Counted from the first letter of the stretch, positions 9,458 through 20,544 are shown. The stretch is DNA of 64,000 nt from Nocardioides panzhihuensis (GCF_013408335.1 NZ_JACBZR010000001.1:930001-994000), one strand, 5' to 3'. Translations and numbers: made by a program. The notes: a model not told the origin generated them from the sequence alone.

Positions 9458-10486
9458 TCACTTGGTGGTGTACGCGGCAGCGTCGGCCAGCAGGCCGACA
9501 TAGTCCTCCGCCAGGGCCGACACCGACAGGGCGGTCGGGTTGGCCGCAGTGCCCATCGCCTCGGCACCGTCGAGGGTGACGATCGCCTTGTTCTTCACCG
9601 CCGGCAGCTGGGAGAGCACGGGGTCCCCCTCGAGAGCGTCGATGAGCTCCTGGCCGCCATAGGTGATGATGACGTCGACGTCAGCGAGCTCGTCGGCCCG
9701 CTCGGTGCTGATCGAGCCGGAGTAGTCGCCGCTGTCCCCGGTGGCCTCGATGATGCTCGGAGCGACCTCCATACCGAGGTCGGCGAGGTACTTCGACCGC
9801 GTGTCAGCGGCGCTGTAGAAGTTGATCTCGCTCAGGTCGGCCGGGTCGACATGGGTCATGAACATGCCGGTCGTGCCCTTGAGCTCGGGTCGCGTCGCCG
9901 CAGCGTCGGCGATGGTCTGCTCCAGGTCCGCGACCAGGTCCTCGCCCTCGGACTCCATGCCGAGGCCCTTGGCGTTCTGGAGGACGGAGTCGCGCCACTC
10001 GGTCGCCCACGGGTCGTCCGGGTAGGCGACCACCGGGGCGATCTCGCTGAGGGTCTTGTAGTCGTCCTCGGTCAGGCCCGAGTAACCGGCGAGGATGACG
10101 TCGGGGTTCGTGCCGGCGACGGCCTCGAAGTCGTAGCCGTCGGTCTCGTCGAACAGCACAGGCGTCTTGGCGTCGAGCTCCTTCAGCTTGTCCTCGGTCC
10201 ACTGCTGGACGCCGTCGCCGTCGTCGTCGCCCCAGGTCATCTTCGACATGCCCACGGGGACGATCCCGAGCGCGAGCGGGACCTCCTGGTTGGCGAAGTC
10301 GACAGTGGCGACCCGCTCGGGCTTCTCCTCGATGACCGTCTCGCCGAAAGCGTGCTGCACGGTGACGGGCTTCCAGCTCCCGTCCGCAGCGCTCTTCGAG
10401 GAACCGGTGTCAGACCCACATGCCGCCAAGCCGGCCGCGACCGCGACCAGTGCGACGGGCACCGCCGCCTTCCGTGCGATGAACAT
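9458..10486 (-). CDS. Iron-siderophore substrate-binding lipoprotein
   Basis: 342 residues. A lipoprotein signal peptide ends in lipobox LAACGSD (acylated Cys near residue 23). The mature part has the FepB/FhuD class-III binding-protein pattern: ERVATVDFANQEVPLALGIVPVG, then NPDVILAGYSGLTEDDYKTLSEIAPVV. It is the extracellular receptor that hands ferric siderophore to the FecCD permeases. It is first in the operon, and the iron box 10505-10523 lies 19 bases before its start, so expression should rise in iron starvation. No siderophore biosynthesis genes are in the window, so the ligand could be a foreign siderophore. Confidence 0.93.
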   Translation of the reverse strand: MFIARKAAVPVALVAVAAGLAACGSDTGSSKSAADGSWKPVTVQHAFGETVIEEKPERVATVDFANQEVPLALGIVPVGMSKMTWGDDDGDGVQQWTEDKLKELDAKTPVLFDETDGYDFEAVAGTNPDVILAGYSGLTEDDYKTLSEIAPVVAYPDDPWATEWRDSVLQNAKGLGMESEGEDLVADLEQTIADAAATRPELKGTTGMFMTHVDPADLSEINFYSAADTRSKYLADLGMEVAPSIIEATGDSGDYSGSISTERADELADVDVIITYGGQELIDALEGDPVLSQLPAVKNKAIVTLDGAEAMGTAANPTALSVSALAEDYVGLLADAAAYTTK

Positions 10487-10504
10487 CTCGTCCCGCTTTC
10501 TGTT

Positions 10505-10523
10505 TTAGGTTAGGCGTACCTTA
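10505..10523 (-). promoter_or_regulatory. IdeR/DtxR/DmdR-type iron box
   Basis: TTAGGTTAGGCGTACCTTA is a 19-base near-palindrome that matches the known actinobacterial iron box (TTAGGTTAGSCTAACCTWA) at most positions. It sits 19-37 bases upstream of the binding-lipoprotein start, the usual place for Fe2+-dependent repression. Confidence 0.88.
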
Positions 10524-10642
10524 CTAGACCTCTTTAACCTACGCGGGATTGCGTACCCCGTCCCCGCTTCTGAGCCGATGTGCCGATGGCTCGTGCGCAG
10601 CAGTCTGGAGGGCACAGAGAGCCCAACAGATTGGAGAGAGCG

Positions 10643-10960
10643 ATGAGCATCAACGAGACGGTGACAACCCTCGCCGTGACCGGCGACAGCTGGGGCCCGT
10701 GGCGCGAGAGCGGCCCGTGGCACGACGGGGGAGGGCCGCCGGCCTTCTGGCCGATCTTCCCCATCCTGTGGTTCCTCGTGATCGCGGCGATCATCACCGC
10801 GGTCGTCGTCTTCGGCCGCAAGCGGGTGGCTGAGGGGCCGCGGCGCGCGGGCGAGGCGAGGCTGGCCGAGAGGTACGCCGCAGGCGAGATCGACGAGGAC
10901 GAGTACCGCGTTCGCCGCGACGTCCTGCGAGAGAAGCCGGGCAGCACGAAGGACGCCTGA
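10643..10960 (+). CDS. Small single-span membrane protein with SHOCT domain
   Basis: 105 residues. A Trp/Pro/Gly-rich N-terminus (WGPWRESGPWHDGGGPPAFWP) leads into one membrane span, IFPILWFLVIAAIITAVVVF. The C-terminal EARLAERYAAGEIDEDEYRVRRDVL is a SHOCT (short C-terminal) motif, found at the ends of many small bacterial membrane proteins and possibly for oligomerisation. Start ATG 10643 has a clear ribosome site GGAGAGAG three bases upstream. Function unknown; divergent from the iron operon. Confidence 0.8.
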   Translation: MSINETVTTLAVTGDSWGPWRESGPWHDGGGPPAFWPIFPILWFLVIAAIITAVVVFGRKRVAEGPRRAGEARLAERYAAGEIDEDEYRVRRDVLREKPGSTKDA

Positions 10961-10990
10961 CCTCCGCTGGTCCGTGGCAGTCTGATTGCC

Positions 10991-11410
10991 ATGGACCAGC
11001 GCATCAGCTTCATCACGCTCGCCGTCGCCGACGTCGCGGCGAGTCGGGCGTTCTACGTCGGCGGACTCGGCTGGACCCCGGAGCTCGAGGCCGACGGGGT
11101 GCTCATGATCCGTGTCGGCGAGCACGTGATCCTCTCGCTGTGGGACCGGGCCGAGTTCGAGGAGGAGGTCGGACCGATCACCACCGGCGACGGCGTTGCC
11201 CCGTTCACCCTCGCCCACAACGTCGCCACCCGTGAGGAGGTCGACGGCATCCTGTGGCTCGCCCGGTCGCTCGGGCGCCAGGCCTCCGTGGCCGAGGAGA
11301 GGGCCTGGGGTGGCTACACCGGCTACTTCGCCGACCCTGACGGCGCCCGCTGGGAGATCGCCTACAACCCCGGCCCGGTGGGACAGACCGTGCTGCCTGA
11401 CCAGACCTGA
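10991..11410 (+). CDS. VOC-family (glyoxalase/bleomycin-resistance fold) protein
   Basis: 139 residues, one VOC module: ITLAVADVAASRAFYVGGLGWTPELE and the C-terminal YTGYFADPDGARWEIAYNPG with the conserved metal-ligand Glu in WEI. Such proteins bind divalent metal and act on, or sequester, small molecules. Start ATG 10991 has CAGTCT seven bases before it, consistent with a leaderless mRNA. The stop is two bases from the end of the convergent AarF gene. Substrate unknown. Confidence 0.85.
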   Translation: MDQRISFITLAVADVAASRAFYVGGLGWTPELEADGVLMIRVGEHVILSLWDRAEFEEEVGPITTGDGVAPFTLAHNVATREEVDGILWLARSLGRQASVAEERAWGGYTGYFADPDGARWEIAYNPGPVGQTVLPDQT

Positions 11411-11412
11411 CC

Positions 11413-12750
11413 TCAGCCCGCGAAGCCCGGCAGGTGCTCCTCGAGGATCTCCCGGAACGGCGCCTCGGCGTTGAGCTGCGCCAGCACCCCGAGCCCACCG
11501 AGCCAGACCCGGTGGATGAGCAGGTAGGACGGCGGCAGGTTGAGCTTGAGACCGACTGTGTAGGCGGGGTCCTTGGGATCGTTGATCCGCTTGAACTCCT
11601 CCCGCATCCACGACCGGGTGAATCGGAAGCGCTCCTCCAGCGCCGGGGTCACGAACGGGGCCAGGTAGTCGAGCACGTGCTGCGGCTCGACCTTGATCCC
11701 GTCGCGGATGAAGCCGACGTCGCGCAGACCCTGGACCAGTGCCTCGGCGTCGCCGGTCGAGGCGATCCGGATGAGTCGGCCCATCGGCTCGGGGAGGCCG
11801 CGCTCCGGGAGCCGCGCGGCGAGCCCGAAGTCGAGCACCGCCATCCGGCCTTCGGGGAGGACCCGGAAGTTGCCCGGGTGCGGGTCGGCGTGCAGCATCC
11901 CGGTCAGCTCGGGTGCGGAGAACCAGAACCGGGCGAGCAGCTCGCCGTAGTGGTCGCGCTCCTCGGGGGTGCCCTCGGCGATCACCTTCGCGATCGAGCC
12001 CTGCGACTCCACCCACTCGGTGACGAGCACCGACGGGCCCACCGTGACGACATCGGGGACGTCGATCAGGGGATGGTCGGCGTACGCCTCGGCGAAGACG
12101 TGCTGGGCCTCCGCCTCCTTCGGGTAGTCGAGCTCCTCGATGACCCGCTCCTGCATCTCGGCGACGAGAGCCTTGACGTCCATGCCGGGCACGACCGCGT
12201 TGCCGATCGCTCCCAGCCGGCCGATCTGGCGCAGGTCGGCGCGCAGGGCCTCCTCGGAGCCGGGATACTGCACCTTCACCGCCACCTCGCGGCCGTCGAC
12301 CCACCGGCCCCGGTGGACCTGTCCGATCGAGGCCGAGGCGGCCGGCTCCTCGGAGAGCTCGACCAGTCGCTCGGACCAGTCCTTGCCGAGGTCTCGGGCC
12401 AGCAGGCCGCGTACGATCCCGGTCGGCATCGGGGGAGCGGAGTCCTGGAGCCGGGTGAGCTGGTCTCGGTAGTGGGCCGCCTGCGACTCCGGCAGCGCCG
12501 CCTCCATCACCGAGAGCATCTGCCCGAACTTCATCGCGCCGCCCTTGAGCTCACCCAGGGTGCGGAACAGCTGGTCGGCCGTACGCTGGTGGACATCGGC
12601 CAGCACTGCCTCGGCGGGCTTGCCCCCGATCCGCTTCCCGAGCCCGAGCGCCTTGCGCCCGGCGTACCCCATCGGCAGCGCGGCCAGCTTGGCCGTCCGT
12701 GTCGCCGCTCGCCGCGGCAGACCCTTCGACGACCCCTCCGCCTCATTCAT
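11413..12750 (-). CDS. AarF/UbiB/ABC1-family atypical kinase
   Basis: 445 residues. Family hallmarks: KxGQ motif in GAMKFGQMLSVME near residue 75, the Ala-rich loop PAASASIGQVHRG replacing a Gly-rich loop, the ATP Lys in REVAVKVQYPG, the catalytic LHADPHPGNFRV, and VLDFGLAARLP in place of DFG. UbiB proteins support isoprenoid quinone synthesis or lipid handling; actinobacterial members work in a menaquinone setting, so the exact role is open. Start ATG 12750. A CACACT box lies six bases upstream. The reading frame continues upstream to 13866 but only as the antisense of the peptidase gene. Confidence 0.9.
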   Translation of the reverse strand: MNEAEGSSKGLPRRAATRTAKLAALPMGYAGRKALGLGKRIGGKPAEAVLADVHQRTADQLFRTLGELKGGAMKFGQMLSVMEAALPESQAAHYRDQLTRLQDSAPPMPTGIVRGLLARDLGKDWSERLVELSEEPAASASIGQVHRGRWVDGREVAVKVQYPGSEEALRADLRQIGRLGAIGNAVVPGMDVKALVAEMQERVIEELDYPKEAEAQHVFAEAYADHPLIDVPDVVTVGPSVLVTEWVESQGSIAKVIAEGTPEERDHYGELLARFWFSAPELTGMLHADPHPGNFRVLPEGRMAVLDFGLAARLPERGLPEPMGRLIRIASTGDAEALVQGLRDVGFIRDGIKVEPQHVLDYLAPFVTPALEERFRFTRSWMREEFKRINDPKDPAYTVGLKLNLPPSYLLIHRVWLGGLGVLAQLNAEAPFREILEEHLPGFAG

Positions 12751-12804
12751 GAGGCCAGTGTGCCTGTCGGCTGCAACTCGGGCCCTGCGAAGTAGCCTTC
12801 CCGC

Positions 12805-14931
12805 ATGACCTCTGAGCTGACGATCGTGACCCCGCTCGACCCTGCCGGGGAGGACCCGTTCGGCTGGCTGGAGGAGGTCGAGGGCGCAGACGCGCTGGCG
12901 TGGGTGCGGGCCCGCAACGAGGAGGCCCACGCGAGCGTCGGGGCCGATCCCGTGTTCGCCGAGATCGAGGCGCAGATCCTCGAGGTGCTCGACTCCGACG
13001 ACCGGGTGCCCGAGGTCTCGCTCCTCGGTGAGCATCTCTACAACTTCTGGCGCGACGCCGACCACGAGCGTGGCATCTGGCGGCGCACCACGCCGGAGTC
13101 CTACCGCACCGACGATCCCGAGTGGGAGCTCCTGCTCGACCTCGACGCGCTCGCTGAAGAAGAGGGCGAGAGCTGGGTCTGGCACGGCGCCTCGGTGCTT
13201 CGGCCCGGGCCCGGCGAGCCGTGGCGCAAGGTGCTCGTCGATCTCTCCCCGGGTGGCTCGGACGCCGACGTGACCAGGGAGTTCGACCTGGTCGAGAAGG
13301 CGTTCGTAGCACCTGCGGACGGTGGGTTCACCCGTGCCGTGGAGCAGGGCGGCGCCAAGGGCGGGCTCTCCTGGTGCGGCCCCGACGCGGTCTATGTCTT
13401 CACCGACTTCGGGCCGGGCTCGCTGACCCCGAGCGGCTACCCGCGCATCGTGAAGCTGTGGCGCCGCGGCACTCCGTTCGAGGATGCGGCGGTGGTCTAC
13501 GAGGGCACCGACGAGGACATGTACATCTCCGCCCGCCACATCCACACCCCCGGTTTCGAACGCGACCTGGTCAGCCGCTCGATCGCGTTCTACCGGTCCG
13601 AGACGTACGTCGTCACCGACCCCGGCACCCCCGAGCAGACCCTCACCAAGCTCGACATCCCCGACTCGGCCGAGGCCGGCTTCCATCGCGAGTGGCTGGT
13701 CGTCGAGCTCCGTGAGGATTGGGCGCCGAAGGAGATCACGTACGCCGCCGGCTCGCTGCTCGCGATCGAGGCCGACCGGTTCCTGGCCGGTGAGCGCGAC
13801 CTCACCGTGCTCTTCGAGCCCACCCCGAGCACCTCTCTCGCCGGTGCTACCTGGACCCGCAGCCATCTGGTCCTCAACGTCTTCGAGGACGTCAAGAACC
13901 GGCCGTACACATTGACGCCTCCGGCCTCGGGCAACGCGGAGTGGACGCGCTCAGACTTCCCGGCGACCGATCCCGTGGCCGCGGTCGGCACGCGAGCGGT
14001 CGACGCGGTCGAGTCCGACGAGGTCTGGGTCGTCACCAGCGGCTATCTGACCCCGGCGACGTACGGACTGACCGAGATCGGCGCGGAGACGATCGAGCCG
14101 CTGAAGTCGGCGCCGGCCTGGTTCGACACCGAGGGGCTCCGGGCCGAGCAGCGCTTCGCCACGTCGCAGGACGGCACCCGCGTGCCCTACTTCATCGTCG
14201 GCCCCGAGGCGGCGCTCGACGGCGCAGGCCCGGCCCCGACGCTGCTCTACGGCTACGGCGGCTTCGAGATCCCGATGACCCCGGGCTACTCCGCTGGGGT
14301 GGGGAGGGCCTGGCTCAGTGAGGGCGGGGTCTACGCCGTCGCCAACATCCGCGGGGGAGGGGAGTACGGCCCGGCCTGGCACCAGGCAGCGCTGAAGGAG
14401 AACCGGCACAAGGCGTACGAGGACTTCGCCGCCGTCGCCCGCCACCTCGCCGAGACCGGCGTGAGCGACGCGAGGCACCTCGGGATCCAGGGCGGATCCA
14501 ACGGCGGACTGCTGACCGGGAACATGCTCACGCTCTACCCGGAGCTTTTCGGCGCCGTCGTGATCCAGGTGCCGCTGCTGGACATGAAGCGCTACTCGCA
14601 TCTCCTCGCCGGGGCGTCGTGGATGGCCGAGTACGGCGACCCCGACGTGCCGGAGGAGTGGGAGTACCTCAAGACCTTCTCGCCCTATCACCTGCTCGAC
14701 GGCTCGAGGACCTACCCGCCCGTCCTGCTCACCACCTCCACCAAGGACGACCGCGTCCACCCCGGCCACGCCCGCAAGATGGCCGCGCTGCTGGCCGCCA
14801 CCGGCAAGGACGTCACCTACTACGAGAACATCGAGGGCGGGCACGGTGGGGCGGCCAACAACGCCCAGTCGGCCCACCTCTCCGCCTTCGCCTGGACGTT
14901 CCTGCGCGAGCGCCTCGGACTGATCGAGTGA
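12805..14931 (+). CDS. Prolyl oligopeptidase-family serine peptidase (S9A)
   Basis: 708 residues. The N-terminal propeller domain (about residues 1-420) precedes an alpha/beta hydrolase domain with the S9 triad: Ser in GIQGGSNGGLLTGNM, Asp in STKDDRVHPGHARKM and His in NIEGGHGGAANN. The YGYGGFEIPMTPGYSA segment is the oxyanion region. It cleaves after Pro in short peptides and is cytoplasmic (no signal peptide). Start ATG 12805 lies six bases after TAGCCT (12793-12798), the leaderless pattern seen throughout the window. A second copy of this -10 box plus spacing supports the start choice. Confidence 0.92.
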   Translation: MTSELTIVTPLDPAGEDPFGWLEEVEGADALAWVRARNEEAHASVGADPVFAEIEAQILEVLDSDDRVPEVSLLGEHLYNFWRDADHERGIWRRTTPESYRTDDPEWELLLDLDALAEEEGESWVWHGASVLRPGPGEPWRKVLVDLSPGGSDADVTREFDLVEKAFVAPADGGFTRAVEQGGAKGGLSWCGPDAVYVFTDFGPGSLTPSGYPRIVKLWRRGTPFEDAAVVYEGTDEDMYISARHIHTPGFERDLVSRSIAFYRSETYVVTDPGTPEQTLTKLDIPDSAEAGFHREWLVVELREDWAPKEITYAAGSLLAIEADRFLAGERDLTVLFEPTPSTSLAGATWTRSHLVLNVFEDVKNRPYTLTPPASGNAEWTRSDFPATDPVAAVGTRAVDAVESDEVWVVTSGYLTPATYGLTEIGAETIEPLKSAPAWFDTEGLRAEQRFATSQDGTRVPYFIVGPEAALDGAGPAPTLLYGYGGFEIPMTPGYSAGVGRAWLSEGGVYAVANIRGGGEYGPAWHQAALKENRHKAYEDFAAVARHLAETGVSDARHLGIQGGSNGGLLTGNMLTLYPELFGAVVIQVPLLDMKRYSHLLAGASWMAEYGDPDVPEEWEYLKTFSPYHLLDGSRTYPPVLLTTSTKDDRVHPGHARKMAALLAATGKDVTYYENIEGGHGGAANNAQSAHLSAFAWTFLRERLGLIE

Positions 14932-14980
14932 CAGATACTGGGACGGTGATCTCAGATCATGGGACGACCGATAGGGTGTG

Positions 14981-15010
14981 GTGACACGGCGCGACACCTG
15001 GGGTTAACGT
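14981..15010 (+). promoter_or_regulatory. Promoter of ilvB leader and ilvBNC
   Basis: GTGACA (14981-14986) and TAACGT (15005-15010) are separated by 18 bases, and the leader ATG begins six bases after the -10 box. This places the transcription start at or within a base of that ATG. The same GGGTTAACGT string precedes the leuB leader. Confidence 0.6.
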
Positions 15011-15016
15011 GTGAGC

Positions 15017-15058
15017 ATGCTGAACAGCATTATCGTACTTAGCAGGCGCGTCGCCTAG
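15017..15058 (+). CDS. ilvB leader peptide MLNSIIVLSRRVA
   Basis: A 13-codon frame with consecutive Ile-Ile-Val-Leu codons (ATT ATC GTA CTT) ends in TAG 28 bases before a transcription terminator that precedes ilvB. All three branched-chain amino acids are represented, matching the fact that IlvBNC serves all three. It fits a ribosome-mediated attenuator, as described for actinobacterial ilvB genes. ATG 15017 sits six bases after the -10 box, so the peptide probably starts at the mRNA 5' end; an in-frame GTG at 15011 is a less likely start. A small hairpin AGGCG-CGT-CGCCT (15044-15056) overlaps the last codons. Confidence 0.85.
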   Translation: MLNSIIVLSRRVA

Positions 15059-15085
15059 GAGCCACTGGCCCCAGACGACGCGTCT

Positions 15086-15118
15086 CCCTCCGTTGCCCGC
15101 CGGGCCGGAGGGTTTTTT
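15086..15118 (+). terminator. ilvB attenuator terminator
   Basis: CCCTCCG (15086-15092) pairs with CGGAGGG (15106-15112), with an inner GCCC/GGGC stem, followed by six T residues. It is a textbook intrinsic terminator lying between the leader peptide and ilvB, so it must be read through for expression. A separate hairpin AGACG-acg-CGTCT lies just upstream (15073-15085). Confidence 0.88.
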
Positions 15119-15174
15119 GTTGCACAAGCAGCCCAAGCAAGACAACCGAGCACAGCCCATGAGTAGAAGCTCCG

Positions 15175-16944
15175 ATGAGTAGGACGGCGGACATGAGCGA
15201 GCAGATGACAGGCGCACAGAGCCTGATCAAGTCGCTGGAAGCAGCGGGTGCCGAGAACATCTTCGGCATTCCGGGAGGCGCGATCCTTCCGGCGTACGAC
15301 CCGCTGATGGACTCGAAGATCCGCCATATCCTCGTACGCCACGAGCAGGGAGCCGGCCACGCCGCCCAGGGCTACGCCGCCGCGACCGGCAAGGTCGGCG
15401 TCTGCATGGCCACCTCCGGTCCGGGCGCGACCAACCTGGTCACCCCGCTCGCCGACGCCAACATGGACTCCGTGCCGATGGTGGCCATCACCGGCCAGGT
15501 CGGCGCGGCGATGATCGGCACCGACGCCTTCCAGGAGGCCGACATCCGCGGCATCACGATGCCGGTCACCAAGCACAGCTTCCTCATCACCGACCCGGCG
15601 GAGATCCCGCTCCGGGTCGCTGAGGCCTTCCACCTCGCCTCCTCCGGGAGGCCGGGTCCGGTCCTCGTCGACGTCACCAAGTCGGCGTTGCAGGCCACCA
15701 CCACCTACCGGTGGCCGACCGAGCTCCACCTGCCGGGCTACCGCCCGGTGACCAGGCCGCACGCCAAGCAGATCCGCGAGGCGGCGCGCCTGATGCTGGA
15801 GGCCAAGAAGCCGGTCCTGTACGTCGGCGGCGGCACGATCCGCTCCCGCGCCCACCGCGAGCTCTTCCAGCTGGCCACGCTCACCGGGATCCCGGTGGTG
15901 ACCACGCTGATGGCCCGCGGCGCCTTCCCCGACTCCCACCCGCAGCACCTGGGCATGCCGGGCATGCACGGCACCGTCCCCGCGGTCGCCGGCCTGCAGA
16001 AGTCCGACCTGATCATCAGCCTCGGCGCCCGGTTCGACGACCGGGTCACCGGCAACCTGGACTCCTTCGCCCCCAACGCCAAGGTGATCCACGCCGACAT
16101 CGACCCCGCCGAGATCGGCAAGAACCGCTACGCCGACGTCCCGATCGTGGGCGACGTGCGCGAGGTCCTCACCGACCTGATCACTGTGCTCACCGCGGAG
16201 AAGGAAGCCGGCAAGGAGGGCGACTACGAGGGCTGGATCTCGTTCATGGCCGGGATCAAGAAGGCCTACCCGCTCGGCTACGACCTCCCCGCAGACGGCC
16301 TCTCCCCGCAGTACGTCATCGAGCGTCTCGGCAAGATCTCCGGCGACGAGACGATCTTCACCGCCGGCGTCGGCCAGCACCAGATGTGGGCGGCGCAGTT
16401 CATCGGCTACGAGCACCCCAACACCTGGATCAACTCCGGTGGCCTGGGCACGATGGGTTACTCCGTCCCGGCCGCGATGGGCGCGAAGGTCGGCTGCCCG
16501 GACGCCACGGTCTGGTCGATCGATGGTGACGGCTGCTTCCAGATGACCAACCAGGAGCTCGCGACCTGCGCGATCGAGAACATCCCGATCAAGGTCGCGA
16601 TCATCAACAACGACAACCTCGGCATGGTGCGCCAGTGGCAGACGCTCTTCTACGGCGAGCGCTACTCCAACACCAACCTGCAGTCCCACGGCCAGCACAA
16701 GCGCATCCCCGACTTCCCCAAGCTGGCCGAGGCCATGGGCTGCGTCGGCCTGGCCTGCGACTCCGCCGACGACGTCGATGCCACCATCGAGAAGGCCATG
16801 GAGATCAACGACGCGCCTGTCGTGGTCGACTTCCGGGTCAACAAGGACGCCATGGTGTGGCCGATGGTCGCCGCCGGCTCCTCCAACGACGAGATCCAGT
16901 ACGCGCGCGACCTCGCGCCCGAGTTCGACGAGGACGACCTCTGA
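15175..16944 (+). CDS. ilvB: Acetolactate synthase large (catalytic) subunit
   Basis: 589 residues. It makes acetolactate from two pyruvates, or acetohydroxybutyrate from pyruvate plus 2-oxobutyrate, with thiamine diphosphate, FAD and Mg2+. Visible: [15 protein letters not shown] with [15 protein letters not shown] (catalytic Glu for ThDP), the FAD region [32 protein letters not shown], and the ThDP motif [32 protein letters not shown] 15175 and ATG 15193 are both possible starts; the second has a better ribosome site (AGGACGG). The start lies 57 bases after the attenuator T-run. Stop overlaps ilvN by one base (TGATG). Confidence 0.97.
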   Translation: MSRTADMSEQMTGAQSLIKSLEAAGAENIFGIPGGAILPAYDPLMDSKIRHILVRHEQGAGHAAQGYAAATGKVGVCMATSGPGATNLVTPLADANMDSVPMVAITGQVGAAMIGTDAFQEADIRGITMPVTKHSFLITDPAEIPLRVAEAFHLASSGRPGPVLVDVTKSALQATTTYRWPTELHLPGYRPVTRPHAKQIREAARLMLEAKKPVLYVGGGTIRSRAHRELFQLATLTGIPVVTTLMARGAFPDSHPQHLGMPGMHGTVPAVAGLQKSDLIISLGARFDDRVTGNLDSFAPNAKVIHADIDPAEIGKNRYADVPIVGDVREVLTDLITVLTAEKEAGKEGDYEGWISFMAGIKKAYPLGYDLPADGLSPQYVIERLGKISGDETIFTAGVGQHQMWAAQFIGYEHPNTWINSGGLGTMGYSVPAAMGAKVGCPDATVWSIDGDGCFQMTNQELATCAIENIPIKVAIINNDNLGMVRQWQTLFYGERYSNTNLQSHGQHKRIPDFPKLAEAMGCVGLACDSADDVDATIEKAMEINDAPVVVDFRVNKDAMVWPMVAAGSSNDEIQYARDLAPEFDEDDL

Positions 16945-17507
16945 TGAGCATCCAGCCCGTGAAGACCGGCGGCAAGCACACGCTGAGCGTCCTGGTCGAG
17001 AACAAGCCCGGTGTCCTGGCACGTGTGGCCGCGCTCTTCTCGCGCCGTGGCTTCAACATCGAGTCCCTCGCGGTGGGACCGACCGAGCACGACGAGATCT
17101 CGCGCATGACGGTCGTGGTCAATCTCGAGAACACCCCTCTCGAGCAGGTCACCAAGCAGCTCAACAAGCTGGTCGAGGTGATCAAGATCGTCGAGCTCGA
17201 GCCCGAGTCGCGCGTCCAGCGCGCCCTCATGCTGGTCAAGATCGCCGCCACCGCGGAGACCCGCAGTCAGGTGCTCGACACCATCCAGCTCTTCAGGGCA
17301 AAGGTCGTCGACGTGTCCACCGACACCGTCGTCGTCCAGCTCGCCGGCAACACCGGCAAGCTCAACGACTTCCTGAGGGTCATCGAGCCCTTCGGCATCC
17401 GTGAGCTCTCCCAGTCCGGCATGGTCGGCATGGGCCGTGGCTCCCGGTCGATCTCCGAGCGCAGCCTGCGATCCGTGGCTGTGCCCGCTCCGCCTCCCGC
17501 GGTCTGA
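16944..17507 (+). CDS. ilvN: Acetolactate synthase small (regulatory) subunit
   Basis: 187 residues. The N-terminal ACT domain (HTLSVLVENKPGVLARVAALFSRRGFNIESLAVGPTE) binds valine and mediates feedback inhibition; a second ACT-like C-terminal domain follows, with EPFGIRELSQSGMVGMGRG near the end. ATG 16944 overlaps the ilvB stop, so translation is coupled and subunits are made together. About 15 residues longer at the C-terminus than many IlvN proteins (Ser/Arg and Ala/Pro-rich tail), as in other actinobacteria. Confidence 0.96.
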   Translation: MSIQPVKTGGKHTLSVLVENKPGVLARVAALFSRRGFNIESLAVGPTEHDEISRMTVVVNLENTPLEQVTKQLNKLVEVIKIVELEPESRVQRALMLVKIAATAETRSQVLDTIQLFRAKVVDVSTDTVVVQLAGNTGKLNDFLRVIEPFGIRELSQSGMVGMGRGSRSISERSLRSVAVPAPPPAV

Positions 17508-17541
17508 ACCCATATCAAACAACAACTAAGGAGAAGCCCTC

Positions 17542-18567
<1,026 letters not shown>

Positions 18568-18601
18568 TCCCCAGAGTGCCGAGTCGGCGCAAGCTGACCG
18601 A

Positions 18602-18649
18602 AGATCCCGCCGAGTCGGCGCGTCATGACGCGCCGACTCGGCGGGATCT
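18602..18649. repeat. 48-base perfect palindrome between ilvC and convergent ABC genes
   Basis: The arms begin AGATCCCGCCGAGTCGGCG and meet at CGTCATGACG, with no mismatch over 24 bp each side. Flanking copies of the core GCCGAGTCGGC occur at about 18577 and (as GCCGACTCGGCC) at about 18662. It lies between convergent operons, so it may end transcription from both sides. Confidence 0.85.
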
Positions 18650-18676
18650 GTTGTCAGTTTGGGCCGACTCGGCCGA

Positions 18677-19509
18677 TTACTTGACCTCGGACTTCAGGAC
18701 GAGGCGTAGGCCGATCAGCAGAGGGACGAGCAGCCAGATGGCGCTGGCGGTGCCGAGCTGTGCCCAGGCCTCGCGGGTCATGTCATTGTCGAAGAGGCGG
18801 GTGGAGGCCCAGTTGAGGTCGAGCCAGGATCCGTTGTCGCGCCACCACTCGTTGACCATGACGAGCGCGTTGGAGATCGTGGGCAGGACCAGGGCGTAGA
18901 CGAAGTAGCCGACGATCGCCGCCGGTGAGCTGCGGAAGAGCGTGCCGAGCATGAACCCCATCAGCATGCCGATGATCTGGGCCAGAATGGTCTGGGCGAA
19001 GATGACCGCGGTGAGGTCCCAGACCGGGTCGACTCCGGCGATGGAGGTGCCGAGCAGGTTGCCCAGTGCCCCGATCCCCAGCGCGGCTGTCATCGAGACG
19101 ACGCCGAGGGCGACGGTCAGAACCGCCTTGGCGCCGATCACCTTGCCGCGGCTGGGGACGAGGGTGAAGGTCGTCAGCGCCGTACGAGAGCTCCACTCGC
19201 TCGAGACGGACAGCACCGAGATCATCGGCAGGATCACGGCCATCGGGATGCCGATCGCCGTCGCGAACATGCCGTAGGTGAGCGCGTCGTCATCGGAGAA
19301 GACGATGATCGCCGCGGTGGCGATCACCGCGAGGATGCCGATGCTCGCCACCAGCCAGAAGCCGGAGCGGGTGTCGAACATCTTGCGCAGCTCGATGCCG
19401 GCTATGCGCCCGAACGGGATCGGGGCGGGGACGGCCCGCGTGCGGCGGTGGGCCGCCTCCTGCTGATGCCCGGCCGGGCTGGCCGGCTCAGGGGCGATGG
19501 TCGTGGTGG

Positions 19510-19513
<4 letters not shown>
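18677..19513 (-). CDS. ABC-2 type transporter permease
   Basis: 278 residues with about six membrane spans. It opens with a charged, Ala/Pro-rich cytoplasmic tail, then IPFGRIAGIELRKMFDTRSGFWLVASIGILAV, typical of ABC-2 permeases fused to no other domain. Pairs with the ATPase gene immediately upstream; start ATG 19513 overlaps its stop by four bases (ATGA). Such pairs export drugs, lipids or peptides. Substrate unknown. Confidence 0.88.
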
Positions 19514-20445
<932 letters not shown>

Positions 20446-20521
20446 GCATCGAGCCTCGCCCCAAGCGACCCTCGGCCGCGTCCGGCAGATCCCTGGCGGG
20501 TTCCTGGACCATCCCCTGGTC

Positions 20522-20544
20522 ACCCCTGAGACGGTCTCAGGGGT
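20522..20544. promoter_or_regulatory. Perfect 11-bp inverted repeat, possible operator
   Basis: ACCCCTGAGAC (20522-20532) and GTCTCAGGGGT (20534-20544) flank a single G. It lies in the divergent region between the ABC exporter (start 20445) and the DsbA-like gene (start 20618), 77 bases or more from each start. The symmetry and the divergent location suggest a dimeric regulator site. No regulator gene is adjacent. Confidence 0.5.

Noticed and set aside
10520..10642. Second iron box in the divergent region
   Set aside because: Only the 10505-10523 site matches; CTCTTTAACCT at 10530 is not symmetric.
11413..13866. 817-codon minus frame suggesting a larger AarF protein
   Set aside because: Only the part after ATG 12750 matches the AarF family; the upstream 370 codons are the reverse of the S9 peptidase gene.
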